Of a stretch of 64,000 bases of DNA, positions 26,761-37,030 are shown piece by piece. Within the stretch, counting starts at the first letter, position 1, and each line of letters opens with the position of its first letter. Source of the DNA: Bifidobacterium sp. GTDB lineage: Bacteria; Actinomycetota; Actinomycetes; Actinomycetales; Bifidobacteriaceae. The DNA is taken from the NCBI RefSeq assembly GCF_022647885.1, contig NZ_JALCLM010000001.1, positions 1,240,001 to 1,304,000 on the forward strand. Direction: 5' to 3'. The translations under genes were made by a program, and so were the position numbers. The notes under the pieces were generated by a model. The model saw only the letters and a list, made by a program, of their open reading frames with translations, was not told the origin of the DNA and searched no databases.

Positions 26761-27199
26761 TCATGAAACAGTACATATTCGTGAAAGAGCTGTGCTATGG
26801 TGTTAGCCATGTCCTTTAACTCATGTTGTTGTCGCTGACCAAAGCCTACGAGGCTGTCGGCTGACAACGCATAATTTGAGATAGGACTTGTGAATTCTGA
26901 CTGAGTAGATTGATACTCAGATGTCAACACAAATACCCACAGTTACTGTTCAGCAATAATGCTGCCTGACAATAACGAGCAATAGCTTTCAAGGGTTTGA
27001 CTAATAGCAGATATCGCAAATACGAGCATGAATAGCACTCGATATGTTCTGGTGATTCGATTACTGATCGAACTAATTCAGGAATATTCGAACATCGCTC
27101 AACGTCACAGAACCAGCAAGACTCCTGTTGTTATGTATCACCCACAGCACTCGCACGGCGCTTCCCATCAATAGCAAGCACCAAATAAAGCGAGGAATA
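26761..27199 (+). other. gene-free region upstream of cysK
   Basis: No convincing gene is seen on either strand. It contains a hairpin CTGAGTA (26901-26907) / TACTCAG (26914-26920) with loop GATTGA, and an operator-like palindrome TTCGAT-TACTG-ATCGAA at 27056-27072 followed by TTCGAAC at 27087-27093. The cysK promoter presumably lies between ~27000 and 27180, but no clear -35/-10 pair could be chosen. Confidence 0.5.
27056..27072 (+). promoter_or_regulatory. operator-like palindrome upstream of cysK
   Basis: TTCGAT (27056-27061) and ATCGAA (27067-27072) form a perfect inverted repeat with a 5-bp centre, about 130 bp before cysK. A further TTCGAAC follows 15 bases later. The spacing fits a dimeric regulator of sulfur metabolism, but the regulator is unknown. 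Confidence 0.3.
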
Positions 27200-28207
27200 A
27201 TGAACATCTCAACAAATGTAGCTGGTCTGATAGGTAATACACCGCTCGTAGAGCTACACAGCGTTACCGATGACGTGCGTGCACGAGTGGTGGTCAAGGT
27301 TGAATACTTCAATCCCGGTGGATCATCGAAGGATCGCATTGCAGAGCGAATCATCACGGCTGCCGAGCACAGTGGGCAACTTCGCCCAGGTGGCACCATC
27401 GTAGAACCGACCAGTGGCAACACCGGTGTAGGTCTTGCTCTTGTTGCTCAGCAGCGTGGATACCGCACAATTTTCGTGGTGCCCGACAAAGTTTCGGAAG
27501 ATAAGCGTGCAGTATTGCGAGCTTATGGAGCCGAGGTTATTGTGACACCAACTGAGGCTGGCCCAGACGATCCACGTTCATACTATGCAGTTTCAGACCG
27601 TCTTGCTCAAGAAATTCCTGGGGCATTCAAGCCAAATCAATATTCAAATCCTAATGGACCAGAGAGTCATTATCGTTCTACAGGACCGGAAATCTGGCGT
27701 GATACCGATCAGAAACTCACACACTTTGTGGCCGGCATTGGGACCGGAGGGACCATCACAGGCACGGGACGTTTTTTTAAAGAGGCTTCTCAAGGCCAAG
27801 TTCAAATAATAGGTGCCGATCCAGAAGGGTCAATCTATTCAAATCCAGAAGATGTGCATCAGTATTTAGTTGAAGGAGTCGGAGAAGACTTCTATCCGCA
27901 AGCTTTCGACCCCTCGATTCCTGATGAAGTTGTGCAGGTCAGCGATGCGGAAGCATTCGAAATGACACGGCGCATGGCTCGTGAAGAAGGGCTCTTGGTA
28001 GGAGGCTCTTCTGGCATGGCAGTTGCAGCAGCTTTAAAATCGGCACGAATGCATGGCTTAGACGAGAACTCTTTAATGGTGGTACTACTTCCGGATTCGG
28101 GAAGGGGATACCTTTCAAAAATATTTTCGGATGACTGGATGAGAGAGAATGGATTTGCTGACGTCGTAGTGCGCACTTCTTCCCCCTCAGCATTAAGCCT
28201 GATGTAG
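27200..28207 (+). CDS. cysK: cysteine synthase A (O-acetylserine sulfhydrylase)
   Basis: A 335-residue fold-type II PLP enzyme making cysteine from O-acetylserine and sulfide. The N-terminus NVAGLIGNTPLVEL, the PLP-lysine motif NPGGSSKDRIAERII near residue 37, the TSGNTGVGLAL loop near residue 71 and GTGGTITGTGRFFKE near residue 180 are all present. ATG 27200 follows GAGGA. The C-terminus is ~20 residues longer than average. It is followed 125 bases later by metB, so together they link cysteine and methionine synthesis. Cystathionine beta-synthase is related, but the absence of CBS domains supports CysK. Confidence 0.93.
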   Translation: MNISTNVAGLIGNTPLVELHSVTDDVRARVVVKVEYFNPGGSSKDRIAERIITAAEHSGQLRPGGTIVEPTSGNTGVGLALVAQQRGYRTIFVVPDKVSEDKRAVLRAYGAEVIVTPTEAGPDDPRSYYAVSDRLAQEIPGAFKPNQYSNPNGPESHYRSTGPEIWRDTDQKLTHFVAGIGTGGTITGTGRFFKEASQGQVQIIGADPEGSIYSNPEDVHQYLVEGVGEDFYPQAFDPSIPDEVVQVSDAEAFEMTRRMAREEGLLVGGSSGMAVAAALKSARMHGLDENSLMVVLLPDSGRGYLSKIFSDDWMRENGFADVVVRTSSPSALSLM

Positions 28208-28332
28208 AAGAAATTCTTTCGGCTGTGTTCCACACTTCATCCAACAGTCCATCCATCATCATATTCAACACACTCGGTTCAATACCGAAGCACAGAATTT
28301 CATCAGATTACTAGAAAGAGCAACACCAGATT

Positions 28333-29505
28333 ATGAGCAACACATATGCAGAGAAGAATATCGCCACTCGAGCAATCCATGCAGGGCAGGAACCAGATCC
28401 CACCACAGGTGCGGTAGTTCCACCAATTTATATGTCTTCTACGTTTAAGCAAGATGGAGTTGGTGGGCTTCGCGGCGGCTACGAATACAGCCGCTCTACG
28501 AATCCAACCCGAGATGCTTTTGATCAACAACTGGCAGCAGTGGAAGGCGCAAAATATTCAATCTCCTTCTCATCAGGTCTTGCAGCAATTGATGTGTTGC
28601 TTCGTTCATTCTTAAAACCAGGTGACAGTATTTTGCTCGGTAATGATGTATATGGTGGAACATATCGTCTGCTGAGTAAAGTGTTTGGTCCTTGGAGAAT
28701 CGGTTTAGATGTGCTGGATGTTACCGATACTGCAGCTGTTGAGAAGCAACTGCAGACTAAACATTATGCAGTGGTGTGGCTAGAAACGCCTTCGAATCCT
28801 TTACTTCGTATCACAGATATTCAAGCTGTGGCTCAAGCCTCACATCAGCAGGGAACTAAGGTAGTCGTTGACAATACCTTTGCTTCTCCGGCACTTCAGC
28901 ATCCCTTGGAGGACGGTGCCGATGTGGTGATCTATTCCACCACCAAATACATCGGCGGACATTCTGATGTAGTTGGCGGTGCTGTGCTCCTAGATGATGA
29001 TGAGCTCCATGAACAGGTTGCTTTCTTGCAAAATGCTGCTGGCGCGGTTCCTTCCCCATTCGACTCATGGCTAGCTATCAGAGGACTCAAAACACTCGAA
29101 CTTCGTGTGAAAAGGCATAGCGCCAACGCTTTGGCATTAGCAAAGCATCTTGAACAGCGTCCTGAAATTGAGCGTGTGTGGTACCCAGGATTGGAATCAC
29201 ATCCAGGTCATGAGATTGCTGCACGTCAAATGCATGGAGGTTTCGGTGGTGTCGTTTCAGTGCAACTGGCCGGTGGTATGGATGCGGCGAAGCGATTTGT
29301 GGCATCCACACAAATCTTCACACTTGCCGAATCATTAGGTGGCGTGGAATCGCTTATTGAACATCCTGCAGCTATGACTCACGCATCTGTCTCAGGTACA
29401 GCTCTGCAAGTTCCAGATAATTTGGTTCGTCTCTCTGTCGGTGTCGAAGGAGAGCAGGATCTCATCGCAGATATTGATCAAGCACTCGATAATCTGAGCA
29501 ATTAA
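28333..29505 (+). CDS. metB: cystathionine gamma-synthase
   Basis: A 390-residue Cys/Met-metabolism PLP enzyme that joins cysteine and an O-acyl-homoserine to cystathionine. Visible are YEYSRSTNPTRDAFDQQLA near residue 57, SISFSSGLAAIDVLLR, DNTFASPALQHPLEDGAD, the PLP-lysine in YSTTKYIGGHSDVVGGAVL near residue 204, and the C-terminal RLSVGVEGEQDLIADIDQAL. The ribosome binding site is weak (AGAAAGAG, ~14 bases upstream). Cystathionine gamma- and beta-lyases are close relatives, so exact reaction is likely, not certain; adjacency to cysK supports transsulfuration. It converges with thrC, with a palindromic element between them. Confidence 0.85.
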   Translation: MSNTYAEKNIATRAIHAGQEPDPTTGAVVPPIYMSSTFKQDGVGGLRGGYEYSRSTNPTRDAFDQQLAAVEGAKYSISFSSGLAAIDVLLRSFLKPGDSILLGNDVYGGTYRLLSKVFGPWRIGLDVLDVTDTAAVEKQLQTKHYAVVWLETPSNPLLRITDIQAVAQASHQQGTKVVVDNTFASPALQHPLEDGADVVIYSTTKYIGGHSDVVGGAVLLDDDELHEQVAFLQNAAGAVPSPFDSWLAIRGLKTLELRVKRHSANALALAKHLEQRPEIERVWYPGLESHPGHEIAARQMHGGFGGVVSVQLAGGMDAAKRFVASTQIFTLAESLGGVESLIEHPAAMTHASVSGTALQVPDNLVRLSVGVEGEQDLIADIDQALDNLSN

Positions 29506-29536
29506 GGTCAATTTTGGCCCCAGTAGCCACTTCATT

Positions 29537-29654
29537 TCGTTTGTGTAGGGATTTATGGTGAGACCGAGAGTATCTGGAATATAGAAATGGCGGAATACCG
29601 CGCTTTTGGCGAGCAGCGGGAAGGGTATCTTCCCGCGAATCCCTACACAAACGA
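29537..29654 (+). repeat. palindromic element, family A copy 2 (118 bp)
   Basis: Perfect 17-bp terminal inverted repeats at 29537-29553 and 29638-29654 (one more base pairs on each side). The interior has its own hairpins: GCGG-AATA-CCGC and CGGGAAG-GGTAT-CTTCCCG. The string AATGGCGGAAT is shared with copy 4 (AGTGGCGGAAT). It lies between convergent metB and thrC, where it could terminate transcripts from both sides. Confidence 0.92.
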
Positions 29655-29713
29655 ACTAGACGCGATTGTTGAAGCCTGAAGAGTGGATTTCTTGGTGGAT
29701 TTCTTGGTGAATT

Positions 29714-31207
29714 TCAGTTATTTAACTTGCTGGCGATAGATTCAACATAATCCGTCATACCATTGATGTCGGTTACATCGTGGAAACGGACATCAGCAGA
29801 TTCCAAAGCGCGCAGAGCCTTCGGCGCTGTGGTACCAGTAGCTTCTGCAAGTACATCCATGCACGCGAAGTCACTTTCGGGTGTCTGAAGACCAAGTGCT
29901 TCATTAACTACGCGTGGGAACTTATATGGGCTCGCGGTTGAGAGCAGCACTCGTGGAGTTAGAGGATCAGCTTCCATGTGCGACATCACATGATATCCGC
30001 AGGCGGTGTGTGGATCAATGACGTAATGATGAGCTTTCCAACATTCGCGTATGGCAGTTTTTACTTGCTCCTCATCAGCCCAACCACCATCAAAAATTCC
30101 CCCAATTGCTGTTTTCAGTGTTTCGGGGATTTCGTAGCGACCAGTTTCTGTGAGTTCTTTCATCAACAATGAGATGAGGTCTGTGTCGCCTTCGGACAAG
30201 TAATACAGCATGCGTTCCAGATTGGAAGAAATGAGAATATCCATACTGGGGGAGATGGTCGTGAAGAAATCACGATTGCGGTCATACACACCAGTTGAGA
30301 GGAAGTCGAAGAGCACATTGTTACGGTCGCTAGCCACGGTCAGCTTGGAAATTGGCAAGCCCATCCGACGCGCGTAATATCCGGCAAGAATGTCACCAAA
30401 GTTGCCGGTCGGTACGCAGAACTCAACCTCGTCGCCAACATTAATGACTTGCTGTGAAAGGAGTTGAGCATATGCCACGAAGTAATAGACCACTTGTGGC
30501 ACTAGACGCCCGACATTAATAGAGTTGGCTGAAGAGAGCACAGTATGAGAAGAGGAAGCTAGTCGCTTTGACAATGCTTCATCTGCAAAAATATTTTTTA
30601 CTGCGCTCTGAGCATCGTCAAAGTTGCCACGGACTGCGCACACCGCAACGTTTCCACCAGACTGTGTACTCATTTGCAGTTGCTGAACTTCGCTGACCTG
30701 TCCTTCAGGATAAAACACGGTAATGCCAGTTCCTGGCGCATCAGCAAAACCTGCGAGTGCAGCTTTGCCGGTATCTCCTGAGGTTGCCGTGAGAATCATG
30801 ACACGTTCATCGCCAGTACTATCTGCTTGAACGGTACGCGTCATAAAACGGGGCAATATTTGCAGCGCAACATCTTTGAAAGCACTTGTGGGACCGTTGA
30901 ATAGTTCGAGCACATAGTCGTCGCCGAGTGCTTTGAGCGGAGTGATTGCAGGATCGGACCATTGCTTTCCATATGCTTCTGTAACGCAATCGCGAAGCTC
31001 CTCGTCAGAGAAGTCTGGAAGCAAAGCACCCAATACTTCAACTGCGATGTCTTGATACGACTTATCAGCAATAGTGCCGAGATCAATCTGTTGCTCACCG
31101 AGGGAATCCGTAACAAAGAGTCCGCCGTCTGAGGCGATCCCCTTGCGGATGGCCTGCTTCGCGGTGAGCGAATCTGTGGTGCTACGTGTGCTATGGAATG
31201 TATTCAC
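29714..31207 (-). CDS. thrC: threonine synthase
   Basis: A 497-residue PLP enzyme that converts O-phosphohomoserine to threonine. The N-terminus FHSTRSTTDSLTAKQAIRKG, the PLP-lysine motif NGPTSAFKDVALQILPRFM near residue 108, the phosphate loop TATSGDTGKAAL, and the C-terminal region ASPYKFPRVVNEAL fit the long bacterial/fungal type. GTG at 31207 is taken as start since GAGGA lies 7 bases upstream in the coding strand and the sequence before it, which reaches into a palindromic repeat at 31322-31396, does not look like the family. The gene is divergent from glyA. Confidence 0.93.
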   Translation of the reverse strand: MNTFHSTRSTTDSLTAKQAIRKGIASDGGLFVTDSLGEQQIDLGTIADKSYQDIAVEVLGALLPDFSDEELRDCVTEAYGKQWSDPAITPLKALGDDYVLELFNGPTSAFKDVALQILPRFMTRTVQADSTGDERVMILTATSGDTGKAALAGFADAPGTGITVFYPEGQVSEVQQLQMSTQSGGNVAVCAVRGNFDDAQSAVKNIFADEALSKRLASSSHTVLSSANSINVGRLVPQVVYYFVAYAQLLSQQVINVGDEVEFCVPTGNFGDILAGYYARRMGLPISKLTVASDRNNVLFDFLSTGVYDRNRDFFTTISPSMDILISSNLERMLYYLSEGDTDLISLLMKELTETGRYEIPETLKTAIGGIFDGGWADEEQVKTAIRECWKAHHYVIDPHTACGYHVMSHMEADPLTPRVLLSTASPYKFPRVVNEALGLQTPESDFACMDVLAEATGTTAPKALRALESADVRFHDVTDINGMTDYVESIASKLNN

Positions 31208-31321
31208 GGTCAAATCCTCGGCATCCTTAGGTTTCGGAGACTGATTTCGGCTGCTGGCGTACCAAAGCCGACTGAAACTGAGTCTATCTGCAGCTCTAGG
31301 CAAGCAACATGGGCTGAATGT

Positions 31322-31396
31322 GAGATAACTGCGATAAAAGTAGGGATAATTCACTAAATTTGACTGTAATATCCCCACTTTTATCGCAGTTATCTC
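31322..31396 (+). repeat. palindromic element, family B copy 2
   Basis: 27-bp arms at 31322-31348 and 31370-31396 with a single mismatch and a 21-nt loop. The outer ~20 bp (GAGATAACTGCGATAAAAGT) match copy 1 at 6971-7043; the inner arm bases and loop differ. It sits between the divergently transcribed thrC and glyA, 82 bp before the glyA start, so it cannot be a simple terminator here. Confidence 0.9.
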
Positions 31397-31477
31397 CAAG
31401 ATGATTCACACGGTGGCGATACACTGACATCACGTATGCATTCGCATGCGAATTACCGTTTGAGGGAGACCATAGTA

Positions 31478-32800
31478 ATGACCAACGAGTCCCTTGTGCA
31501 GGCTGCGGACACCACTGACGCCGTCAACATCTTCAATGCACCGATTTCACAGGCTGATCCAGAAATTGCGACAATTCTTGATGCCGAGCTATCTCGACAG
31601 CAAGATGGCCTTGAGATGATTGCCTCTGAGAATTTTGTTCCCCGAGCCGTTTTGCAAGCGCAGGGCTCAGTGTTGACCAATAAATATGCCGAAGGTTACC
31701 CTGGCCGACGCTATTATGGCGGTTGCGAGCAAGTGGACAAAATCGAGTCCATTGCCCAGCAGCGTGCCAAGGATCTCTTCGGCGCAGAATATGCTAACGT
31801 GCAACCACACTCAGGTGCGCAAGCGAATGCGGCAGTTTACCAAGCGTTAGTCAAACCAGGGGACACCATTCTTGGACTTGCACTTGATCACGGTGGGCAT
31901 CTCACTCATGGTATGAAAATCAACTTCTCTGGTCGTTTCTATCATGCTGAGGCATACGGTGTAAATCCCGAGACCTTCCGTATTGATCCTGAAATCATTC
32001 GTCAACGCGCTTTGGAAACGCATCCTGCAATGATTATCGGTGGTTGGAGCGCCTACCCTCGTATCGAAGATTTCAAAGCCATGAAAGAGATAGCTGACGA
32101 GGTTGGCGCGAAGTTCTGGGTTGATATGGCTCATTTTGCTGGACTTGTCGCAGCAGGCCTTCACCCGAGCCCAGTACCTTTTGCTGACGTAGTTTCCTCA
32201 ACAGCACACAAAACACTTGGCGGACCGCGGTCTGGTTTCATTCTCGCCAAGGAAGAGTATGCCAAGAAGCTCAATTCAGCTGTATTCCCAGGGCAGCAGG
32301 GTGGCCCTTTGATGCATGTAATCGCAGGCAAAGCAGTAGCTTTTGGCGTAGCTGGAACTCCGGCTTTCAAAAATCGTATGGAGCGCACACTTGAAGGTGC
32401 AAAACTCATCGCTGAGCGCTTGAATGCCGAGGATGTGGCAGCCAATGGCATCAGCGTACTTACTGGTGGTACTGATGTGCATCTGGTAATGGTGGATTTG
32501 CGTAATAGTGAGCTCGATGGTCAGCAGGGTGAGGATCTGCTAGCCAGCATCGGCATCACTATTAACCGCAACACTGTGCCCTTCGACCCACGTCCAGCTT
32601 CTGTGGCTTCGGGTCTACGTATCGGCACGGCAGCTCTAGCTACAAGAGGTTTTGGTAGCAAAGAATTCGAGGAAGTGGCAGATATTATTGGTACTGCGTT
32701 GGCAGCTGGTAAGAATGCTGATGTCGACACGCTTAAAGGACGTGTTGACAAGCTGGTAGCTGATTTCCCGCTGTATCCTGATCTGAATCAAACGAGATAG
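31478..32800 (+). CDS. glyA: serine hydroxymethyltransferase
   Basis: A 440-residue PLP enzyme interconverting serine and glycine with tetrahydrofolate as one-carbon acceptor. Motifs are [20 protein letters not shown] near residue 43, [36 protein letters not shown] and the PLP-lysine [13 protein letters not shown] near residue 239. Family consensus at the last site is usually THKTLRGPRGG, so the GGPRSG here is a mild variant. ATG 31478 is preferred over 31436 because TTGAGGGAG precedes it at ~10 bases, although this is not an ideal distance. Confidence 0.95.
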   Translation: MTNESLVQAADTTDAVNIFNAPISQADPEIATILDAELSRQQDGLEMIASENFVPRAVLQAQGSVLTNKYAEGYPGRRYYGGCEQVDKIESIAQQRAKDLFGAEYANVQPHSGAQANAAVYQALVKPGDTILGLALDHGGHLTHGMKINFSGRFYHAEAYGVNPETFRIDPEIIRQRALETHPAMIIGGWSAYPRIEDFKAMKEIADEVGAKFWVDMAHFAGLVAAGLHPSPVPFADVVSSTAHKTLGGPRSGFILAKEEYAKKLNSAVFPGQQGGPLMHVIAGKAVAFGVAGTPAFKNRMERTLEGAKLIAERLNAEDVAANGISVLTGGTDVHLVMVDLRNSELDGQQGEDLLASIGITINRNTVPFDPRPASVASGLRIGTAALATRGFGSKEFEEVADIIGTALAAGKNADVDTLKGRVDKLVADFPLYPDLNQTR

Positions 32801-33058
32801 TTACTACTGTCTTACAATCAGAGCTATTGCAATAAGTGCGAGGGATGACGTGAACCTCTGAATAGGAGAAGCTGCGTCATCTCTTTGCACCAGTGGCAGT
32901 AGTCGTCTCAAGAATGTGTTGTGGTGAAGTGCATCGCTGTGAAGTGCACTGCGTTGCAATGTGTGGCGGTGAGATGACTGACTCGTCCCAGTACATTGTT
33001 GTGTAGTTACATGTTGTGCAGATATACCACTTGTGGTGAATAGAGAAAGGATATGGCG

Positions 33059-34405
33059 ATGACTAATGCGGCTACGGTTGCTTCAGTACCGGTTGATAAT
33101 AAGGAGTCGCTAGATCCTCAAATCTTCGACCAAGTTTGCAATATGGCTACGGCTGCAGCTGTTGCTCAGCAACAGTTATCCAAGGCGAGTAGCGAGGCAA
33201 AAAATGAATTACTCAGAGATATTGCTGATGCTCTGATCCAAGATGCTTCTGACATCGAGTCAGCCAATGATCTCGACGTGCGAGATGCTTTTGAATCGGG
33301 TATGGATGAAGGATTGATTGATCGCCTGCGCTTTAATGCCGAGCGTATTGCCGGCACTGCACAAGGAGTGCGCGATGTTGCTGCCTTAGCTGATCCGGTG
33401 GGAGAGATTGTCAGGGGCAACGCCATGCCCAATGGTATGCGCTTGAATCAAATACGAGTGCCGCTCGGCGTGATAGGCATGATTTATGAGGCCCGTCCGA
33501 ATGTCACTATTGATGTGGCTACTCTAGCTTTGAAATCTGGCAATGCTGTGCTGCTGAGAGGCGGCCATGCTGCAAAACGCACCAATGCAGCCATACTGAA
33601 TGTGATTAGTGCTGTTATTGAACGTCATGGTTTCCAGAGCGCTTTAGTCGCTTCAGTTGATGTGTTTGGTCGTCAAGGTGCTACCGCGATGATGCAGGCG
33701 AGAGGCTATATCGATTTGTTGGTGCCGCGCGGGGGAGCAGGCCTAATTCGTGCGGTTGTTGAACAGTCCAAGGTTCCTGTGATAGAAACTGGCGCAGGAA
33801 ATGTGCATATTTATGTCGATGCTTCCGGCAATCTCGATAAGGCCGTTCCTATTATTCTTAACGCCAAAACACAGCGCGTTGGCGTATGTAACTCTGCCGA
33901 AAAGCTTCTGGTTCACCGTGATGTGGCCAAGAAATTCATTCCGATTATTGCCCATGCGCTTGCTATGGCAAATGTGGTCCTCAGAGTTGATGAGAGTACT
34001 TACGACATCGTCTCTGGTCTCAATAACGGTAAGGGTATTGAGGGTTTGGATTTGGAACATGCAAACGAAGACGACTGGGATACCGAATACTTAGCGCTTA
34101 AGATGGGCGTGAAAATTGTGGATTCCATGCAGGAAGCTATTGCGCATATCAATGCACATTCAACTGGACATACCGAGGCAATCATCGCGGAGAATTATTC
34201 TGCGATTGAGGAATTCACCAAATCTGTTGATTCTGCAGTCATCATGGTTAATGCTTCAACACGTTTTACTGATGGCGGTATGTTTGGACTTGGCGCTGAG
34301 TTGGGTATTTCTACGCAGAAAATGCATGCCAGAGGGCCGATGGGATTGCGTGAGCTTACTACCACGAAATGGATTGGTTACGGAACTGGACAGGTACGTG
34401 CATGA
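33059..34405 (+). CDS. proA: gamma-glutamyl phosphate reductase
   Basis: A 448-residue aldehyde-dehydrogenase-fold enzyme that reduces glutamyl phosphate to the semialdehyde in proline synthesis. Family marks are [20 protein letters not shown] near residue 134, the [20 protein letters not shown] region, the catalytic cysteine in [15 protein letters not shown] near residue 275, and [19 protein letters not shown] 33059 (8 bases after AAAGG) is preferred to ATG 33053, which is too close. The stop overlaps the next gene by ATGA. The 258-bp gap before it has imperfect GTGAAGTGCA repeats but no gene. Confidence 0.94.
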   Translation: MTNAATVASVPVDNKESLDPQIFDQVCNMATAAAVAQQQLSKASSEAKNELLRDIADALIQDASDIESANDLDVRDAFESGMDEGLIDRLRFNAERIAGTAQGVRDVAALADPVGEIVRGNAMPNGMRLNQIRVPLGVIGMIYEARPNVTIDVATLALKSGNAVLLRGGHAAKRTNAAILNVISAVIERHGFQSALVASVDVFGRQGATAMMQARGYIDLLVPRGGAGLIRAVVEQSKVPVIETGAGNVHIYVDASGNLDKAVPIILNAKTQRVGVCNSAEKLLVHRDVAKKFIPIIAHALAMANVVLRVDESTYDIVSGLNNGKGIEGLDLEHANEDDWDTEYLALKMGVKIVDSMQEAIAHINAHSTGHTEAIIAENYSAIEEFTKSVDSAVIMVNASTRFTDGGMFGLGAELGISTQKMHARGPMGLRELTTTKWIGYGTGQVRA

Positions 34406-34941
34406 ACGAAAAGATTGAGCAGCTGTTTCACGATTCTTCGGATAAACCAACAGTATGGCTACGTATTGCTGCTGAGCGTTTGAGCTTGGTGAGATACGTT
34501 TTTTTGGTGCAGATTGAGGATGGTATACCCTCTGCTGCTCATCGTGCATCACTCGAATATGCTGATGCTGTGCTTATTGGGTGGCCTGACGAGGATGCTC
34601 CTGAGGTAAACACTCCAAATGACGAAGGATTGAGCCGAGTCTGCGAGCAAATATCAGCTATGGAAGGATACATTCCACGGTTTAGAGCTCAAGAGAGGTC
34701 ATCAGATATTGATGGCCTGTCAGATACGTTAATTCGCATTACTGAATGTGTTGCTGAGGTTAGACGCACCTATCAGCCAGATTTCCCATTACCAACGTTT
34801 GCAGAAATTCGGCGCGTGGTGCAAGAAGAATGGGATGAGGACATGGACAAGATTGAACCCATGGATGTCAACCCCACGGCAGAAGATATCGAACGTCTGA
34901 CACAAAGCGATGAAGACTCGCAAGAGCCGCACAAGAACTAA
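34402..34941 (+). CDS. hypothetical protein between proA and nadD
   Basis: A 179-residue acidic protein starting at ATG 34402, overlapping the proA stop by 4 bases, so it is translationally coupled to it. No signal peptide or membrane span is seen. The middle ([38 protein letters not shown]) and the strongly acidic C-terminus ([16 protein letters not shown]) do not match a family I recognise. nadD starts 14 bases after its stop. Its place in a proA-x-nadD operon suggests a housekeeping gene conserved in bifidobacteria, but no function is offered. Confidence 0.75.
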   Translation: MNEKIEQLFHDSSDKPTVWLRIAAERLSLVRYVFLVQIEDGIPSAAHRASLEYADAVLIGWPDEDAPEVNTPNDEGLSRVCEQISAMEGYIPRFRAQERSSDIDGLSDTLIRITECVAEVRRTYQPDFPLPTFAEIRRVVQEEWDEDMDKIEPMDVNPTAEDIERLTQSDEDSQEPHKN

Positions 34942-34955
34942 AAGGCATAAAACAG

Positions 34956-35645
34956 GTGAACGGTAAGCAACAAGACCGCGATGTGACCGAGCTTTCAGCA
35001 GGGTTGATATCACGCGAGAGCAGCAGGCTCTCTACACGAGGTAATCGTCATAAGGTTCCCAGAGTGGGAATCATGGGTGGAACCTTCGATCCCATACATA
35101 ACGGGCATTTGGTTGCCGCATCAGAAGTGGCGTGGGTCTACGACCTTGATGAGGTTATTTTTGTGCCCACCGGTCGACCGATTTTCAAGCTTGAACGAGC
35201 GGTGACTAATCCTGAAGATCGCTATCTGATGACAGTGATTGCTACGGCATCGAATCCCAAGTTCACGGTTTCTAGAGTCGATATTGAACGTCCGGGAGCC
35301 ACGTACACTATCGATACGCTGAGGGATGTTCACGCGTTGCGACCAGATGCTGAACTGTTCTTCATTACTGGTGCTGATGCAATCGCTGAAATTATGCGGT
35401 GGAAAGACACAGACAAAATGTGGGATCTCGCCCGTTTTGTTGCTGTTTCTCGACCTGGCTATTCGTCAAGTCTCAAAGGTCTAGATTTGCCACCAGATAC
35501 TGTGGATACGCTTGAAATCCCCGCTCTGTCTATTTCTTCAACTGATGTGAGACTCCGCTGCACCAAAAGTGAGCCAGTTTGGTATCTCGTTCCAGATGGT
35601 GTGGTGCAGTATATCGCCAAACATGGTTTGTATGGCGATGCCTAG
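34956..35645 (+). CDS. nadD: nicotinate-nucleotide adenylyltransferase
   Basis: A 229-residue nucleotidyltransferase that makes deamido-NAD from nicotinate mononucleotide and ATP. The adenylyltransferase core starts near residue 33 with [20 protein letters not shown] and ends with the ISSTDVRLR motif near residue 188, the expected pair for this family. About 30 N-terminal residues from the GTG at 34956 precede the core and are atypical, so a later start is possible. It is the third gene of the apparent proA operon; nadK elsewhere in the window acts further down the same pathway. Confidence 0.93.
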   Translation: MNGKQQDRDVTELSAGLISRESSRLSTRGNRHKVPRVGIMGGTFDPIHNGHLVAASEVAWVYDLDEVIFVPTGRPIFKLERAVTNPEDRYLMTVIATASNPKFTVSRVDIERPGATYTIDTLRDVHALRPDAELFFITGADAIAEIMRWKDTDKMWDLARFVAVSRPGYSSSLKGLDLPPDTVDTLEIPALSISSTDVRLRCTKSEPVWYLVPDGVVQYIAKHGLYGDA

Positions 35646-35745
35646 AGCTAACTAGGGGCACGCCGTTGCACCCCTCGTGCTGTCAGCGCGACGGGTTAGT
35701 ATGTTTGATTGTCCGCTGCAAAAAACAACACCCGTGTTTGGAGAA

Positions 35746-36762
35746 ATGGTGAGCACAATCCTCGAGGGAAATCCAGATAAAAACCTCATTTTGGTGACCG
35801 GTAGAGCGCATCCAAAACTAGCATCAGATGTGGCAGAACAACTCGGGATTGAGGTGTTGGAAACCACCGCATACGACTTCGCTAATGGCGAGATGTATGT
35901 GAGATTCACAGAATCTGTACGTGGTGCCGACGTTTTCGTCCTGCAGACTCATGCTGCGCCTATCAACAAGGCCATTATGGAGCAGCTCATCATGATTGAT
36001 GCGCTCAAGCGTGCATCTGCGCGTTCCATTACCGCTGTTTGCCCTCTGGTTGGCTATTCTCGCCAAGATAAGAAGCATCGCGGCCGAGAGCCCATTTCTT
36101 GCCGCTTGATGTTTGATTTGCTTAAAACTGCTGGTGCTGACCGCATCATGTCAGTCGATTTGCATGCTGCACAGTCGCAGGGCTTCTTCGACGGGCCGGT
36201 TGACCATCTCATTGCTATGCCGGTGCTGGTGGATTATGTGCGTGACCGTCTCGATCTGAGCAACATCAGCGTGGTGTCGCCTGATGCGGGTCGTATCCGT
36301 GTTGCAGAACAATGGGCCCAGCGCTTAGGTGGCGGTCCACTTGCGTTCATCCACAAGACTCGCGACATTACCAGGCCAAACAAGGCTGTGGCCAACCGAG
36401 TCGTTGGCGATGTCAAGGGCAAGGATTGTGTGCTGGTTGATGATTTGATAGATACCGGTGGCACCATAGTCGAAGCTTGCAAGGTGCTGCGTGAAGCAGG
36501 TGCGAAGTCCATCACTGTTGTGGCGACTCACGGCGTGTTGTCTGGTCCAGCTGTGGAGCGACTCAAGTCTTGTGGAGCTCGTGAAGTTGTGTTGACTGAT
36601 ACTGTGCCTATTCCTGAAGAGAAGCGTTGGGATGGACTCACCGTGCTGTCTATCGCACCTCTACTGGCAAGTGCTATCAAGGCCGTATTTGACGACGGTT
36701 CGGTGGCAGAACTCTTTGAAACCTATCCAGAACATCATGGGCAGGGTTTCTTGTTCGCCTAA
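35746..36762 (+). CDS. prs: ribose-phosphate pyrophosphokinase
   Basis: A 338-residue enzyme making PRPP from ribose 5-phosphate and ATP, for nucleotide, histidine and NAD synthesis. Typical segments are DFANGEMYVRFTESVRGADV, SRQDKKHRGREPISCRL near residue 105, DLHAAQSQGFFDGPVDHL, and the PRPP-binding loop VLVDDLIDTGGTIVEA near residue 229. The frame extends upstream to 35677, but ATG 35746 (MVSTILEGNPDKNLILVTG) gives the usual bifidobacterial N-terminus; its ribosome site GGAG is close (3 bases), so ATG 35701 is not excluded. Confidence 0.94.
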   Translation: MVSTILEGNPDKNLILVTGRAHPKLASDVAEQLGIEVLETTAYDFANGEMYVRFTESVRGADVFVLQTHAAPINKAIMEQLIMIDALKRASARSITAVCPLVGYSRQDKKHRGREPISCRLMFDLLKTAGADRIMSVDLHAAQSQGFFDGPVDHLIAMPVLVDYVRDRLDLSNISVVSPDAGRIRVAEQWAQRLGGGPLAFIHKTRDITRPNKAVANRVVGDVKGKDCVLVDDLIDTGGTIVEACKVLREAGAKSITVVATHGVLSGPAVERLKSCGAREVVLTDTVPIPEEKRWDGLTVLSIAPLLASAIKAVFDDGSVAELFETYPEHHGQGFLFA

Positions 36763-36871
36763 AGCTGCTACTCTACGTAATGGCAGTTTAGGCTGTGATA
36801 ATTGAAATTTGTTCACTGTGTCAAGACACGGCGGGTGTAAAAACTTGAAAGTCATGGCATAATGAACTGTT

Positions 36872-36887
36872 GCGGGATGCGTCCCGC
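36872..36887 (+). other. hairpin just upstream of tRNA-Gln
   Basis: GCGGGA-TGCG-TCCCGC forms a perfect 6-bp stem ending 3 bases before the tRNA. It may guide 5' processing or protect the leader; role inferred. Confidence 0.4.
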
Positions 36888-36890
36888 TGA

Positions 36891-36961
36891 TCCCCCATGG
36901 TGTAATGGCAGCACAAGGGTCTTTGGAACCCTTTGTCTTGGTTCGAATCCAGGTGGGGGAG
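36891..36961 (+). tRNA. tRNA-Gln (anticodon TTG)
   Basis: Cloverleaf can be drawn: acceptor TCCCCCA with TGGGGGA, D-arm region TGGTGTAATGGCAGCAC typical of Gln tRNAs, anticodon stem AGGGT/ACCCT around loop CTTTGGA with anticodon TTG, and T-arm CTTGG-TTCGAAT-CCAGG. The 3' CCA is not encoded (GCG follows), so it must be added after transcription. Confidence 0.93.
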
Positions 36962-37030
36962 CGAGTAAGCTCCGGTCCCGGTGACCACCGGGCAATTCCG
37001 GGGATTGATGGTGACGTTGAAAGGGGCGGT

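Noticed and set aside
26528..26806. 92-codon frame across the end of the toxSAS-like pair
   Set aside because: It overlaps the 77-residue gene and the duplicated sorting-signal fragment in a different frame; the duplicated fragment keeps the original gene's frame instead, so this one is a shadow.
28208..28332. SAM riboswitch upstream of metB
   Set aside because: No SAM-I/II/IV core motifs are visible; only a short CGGT-TCAAT-ACCG hairpin occurs.
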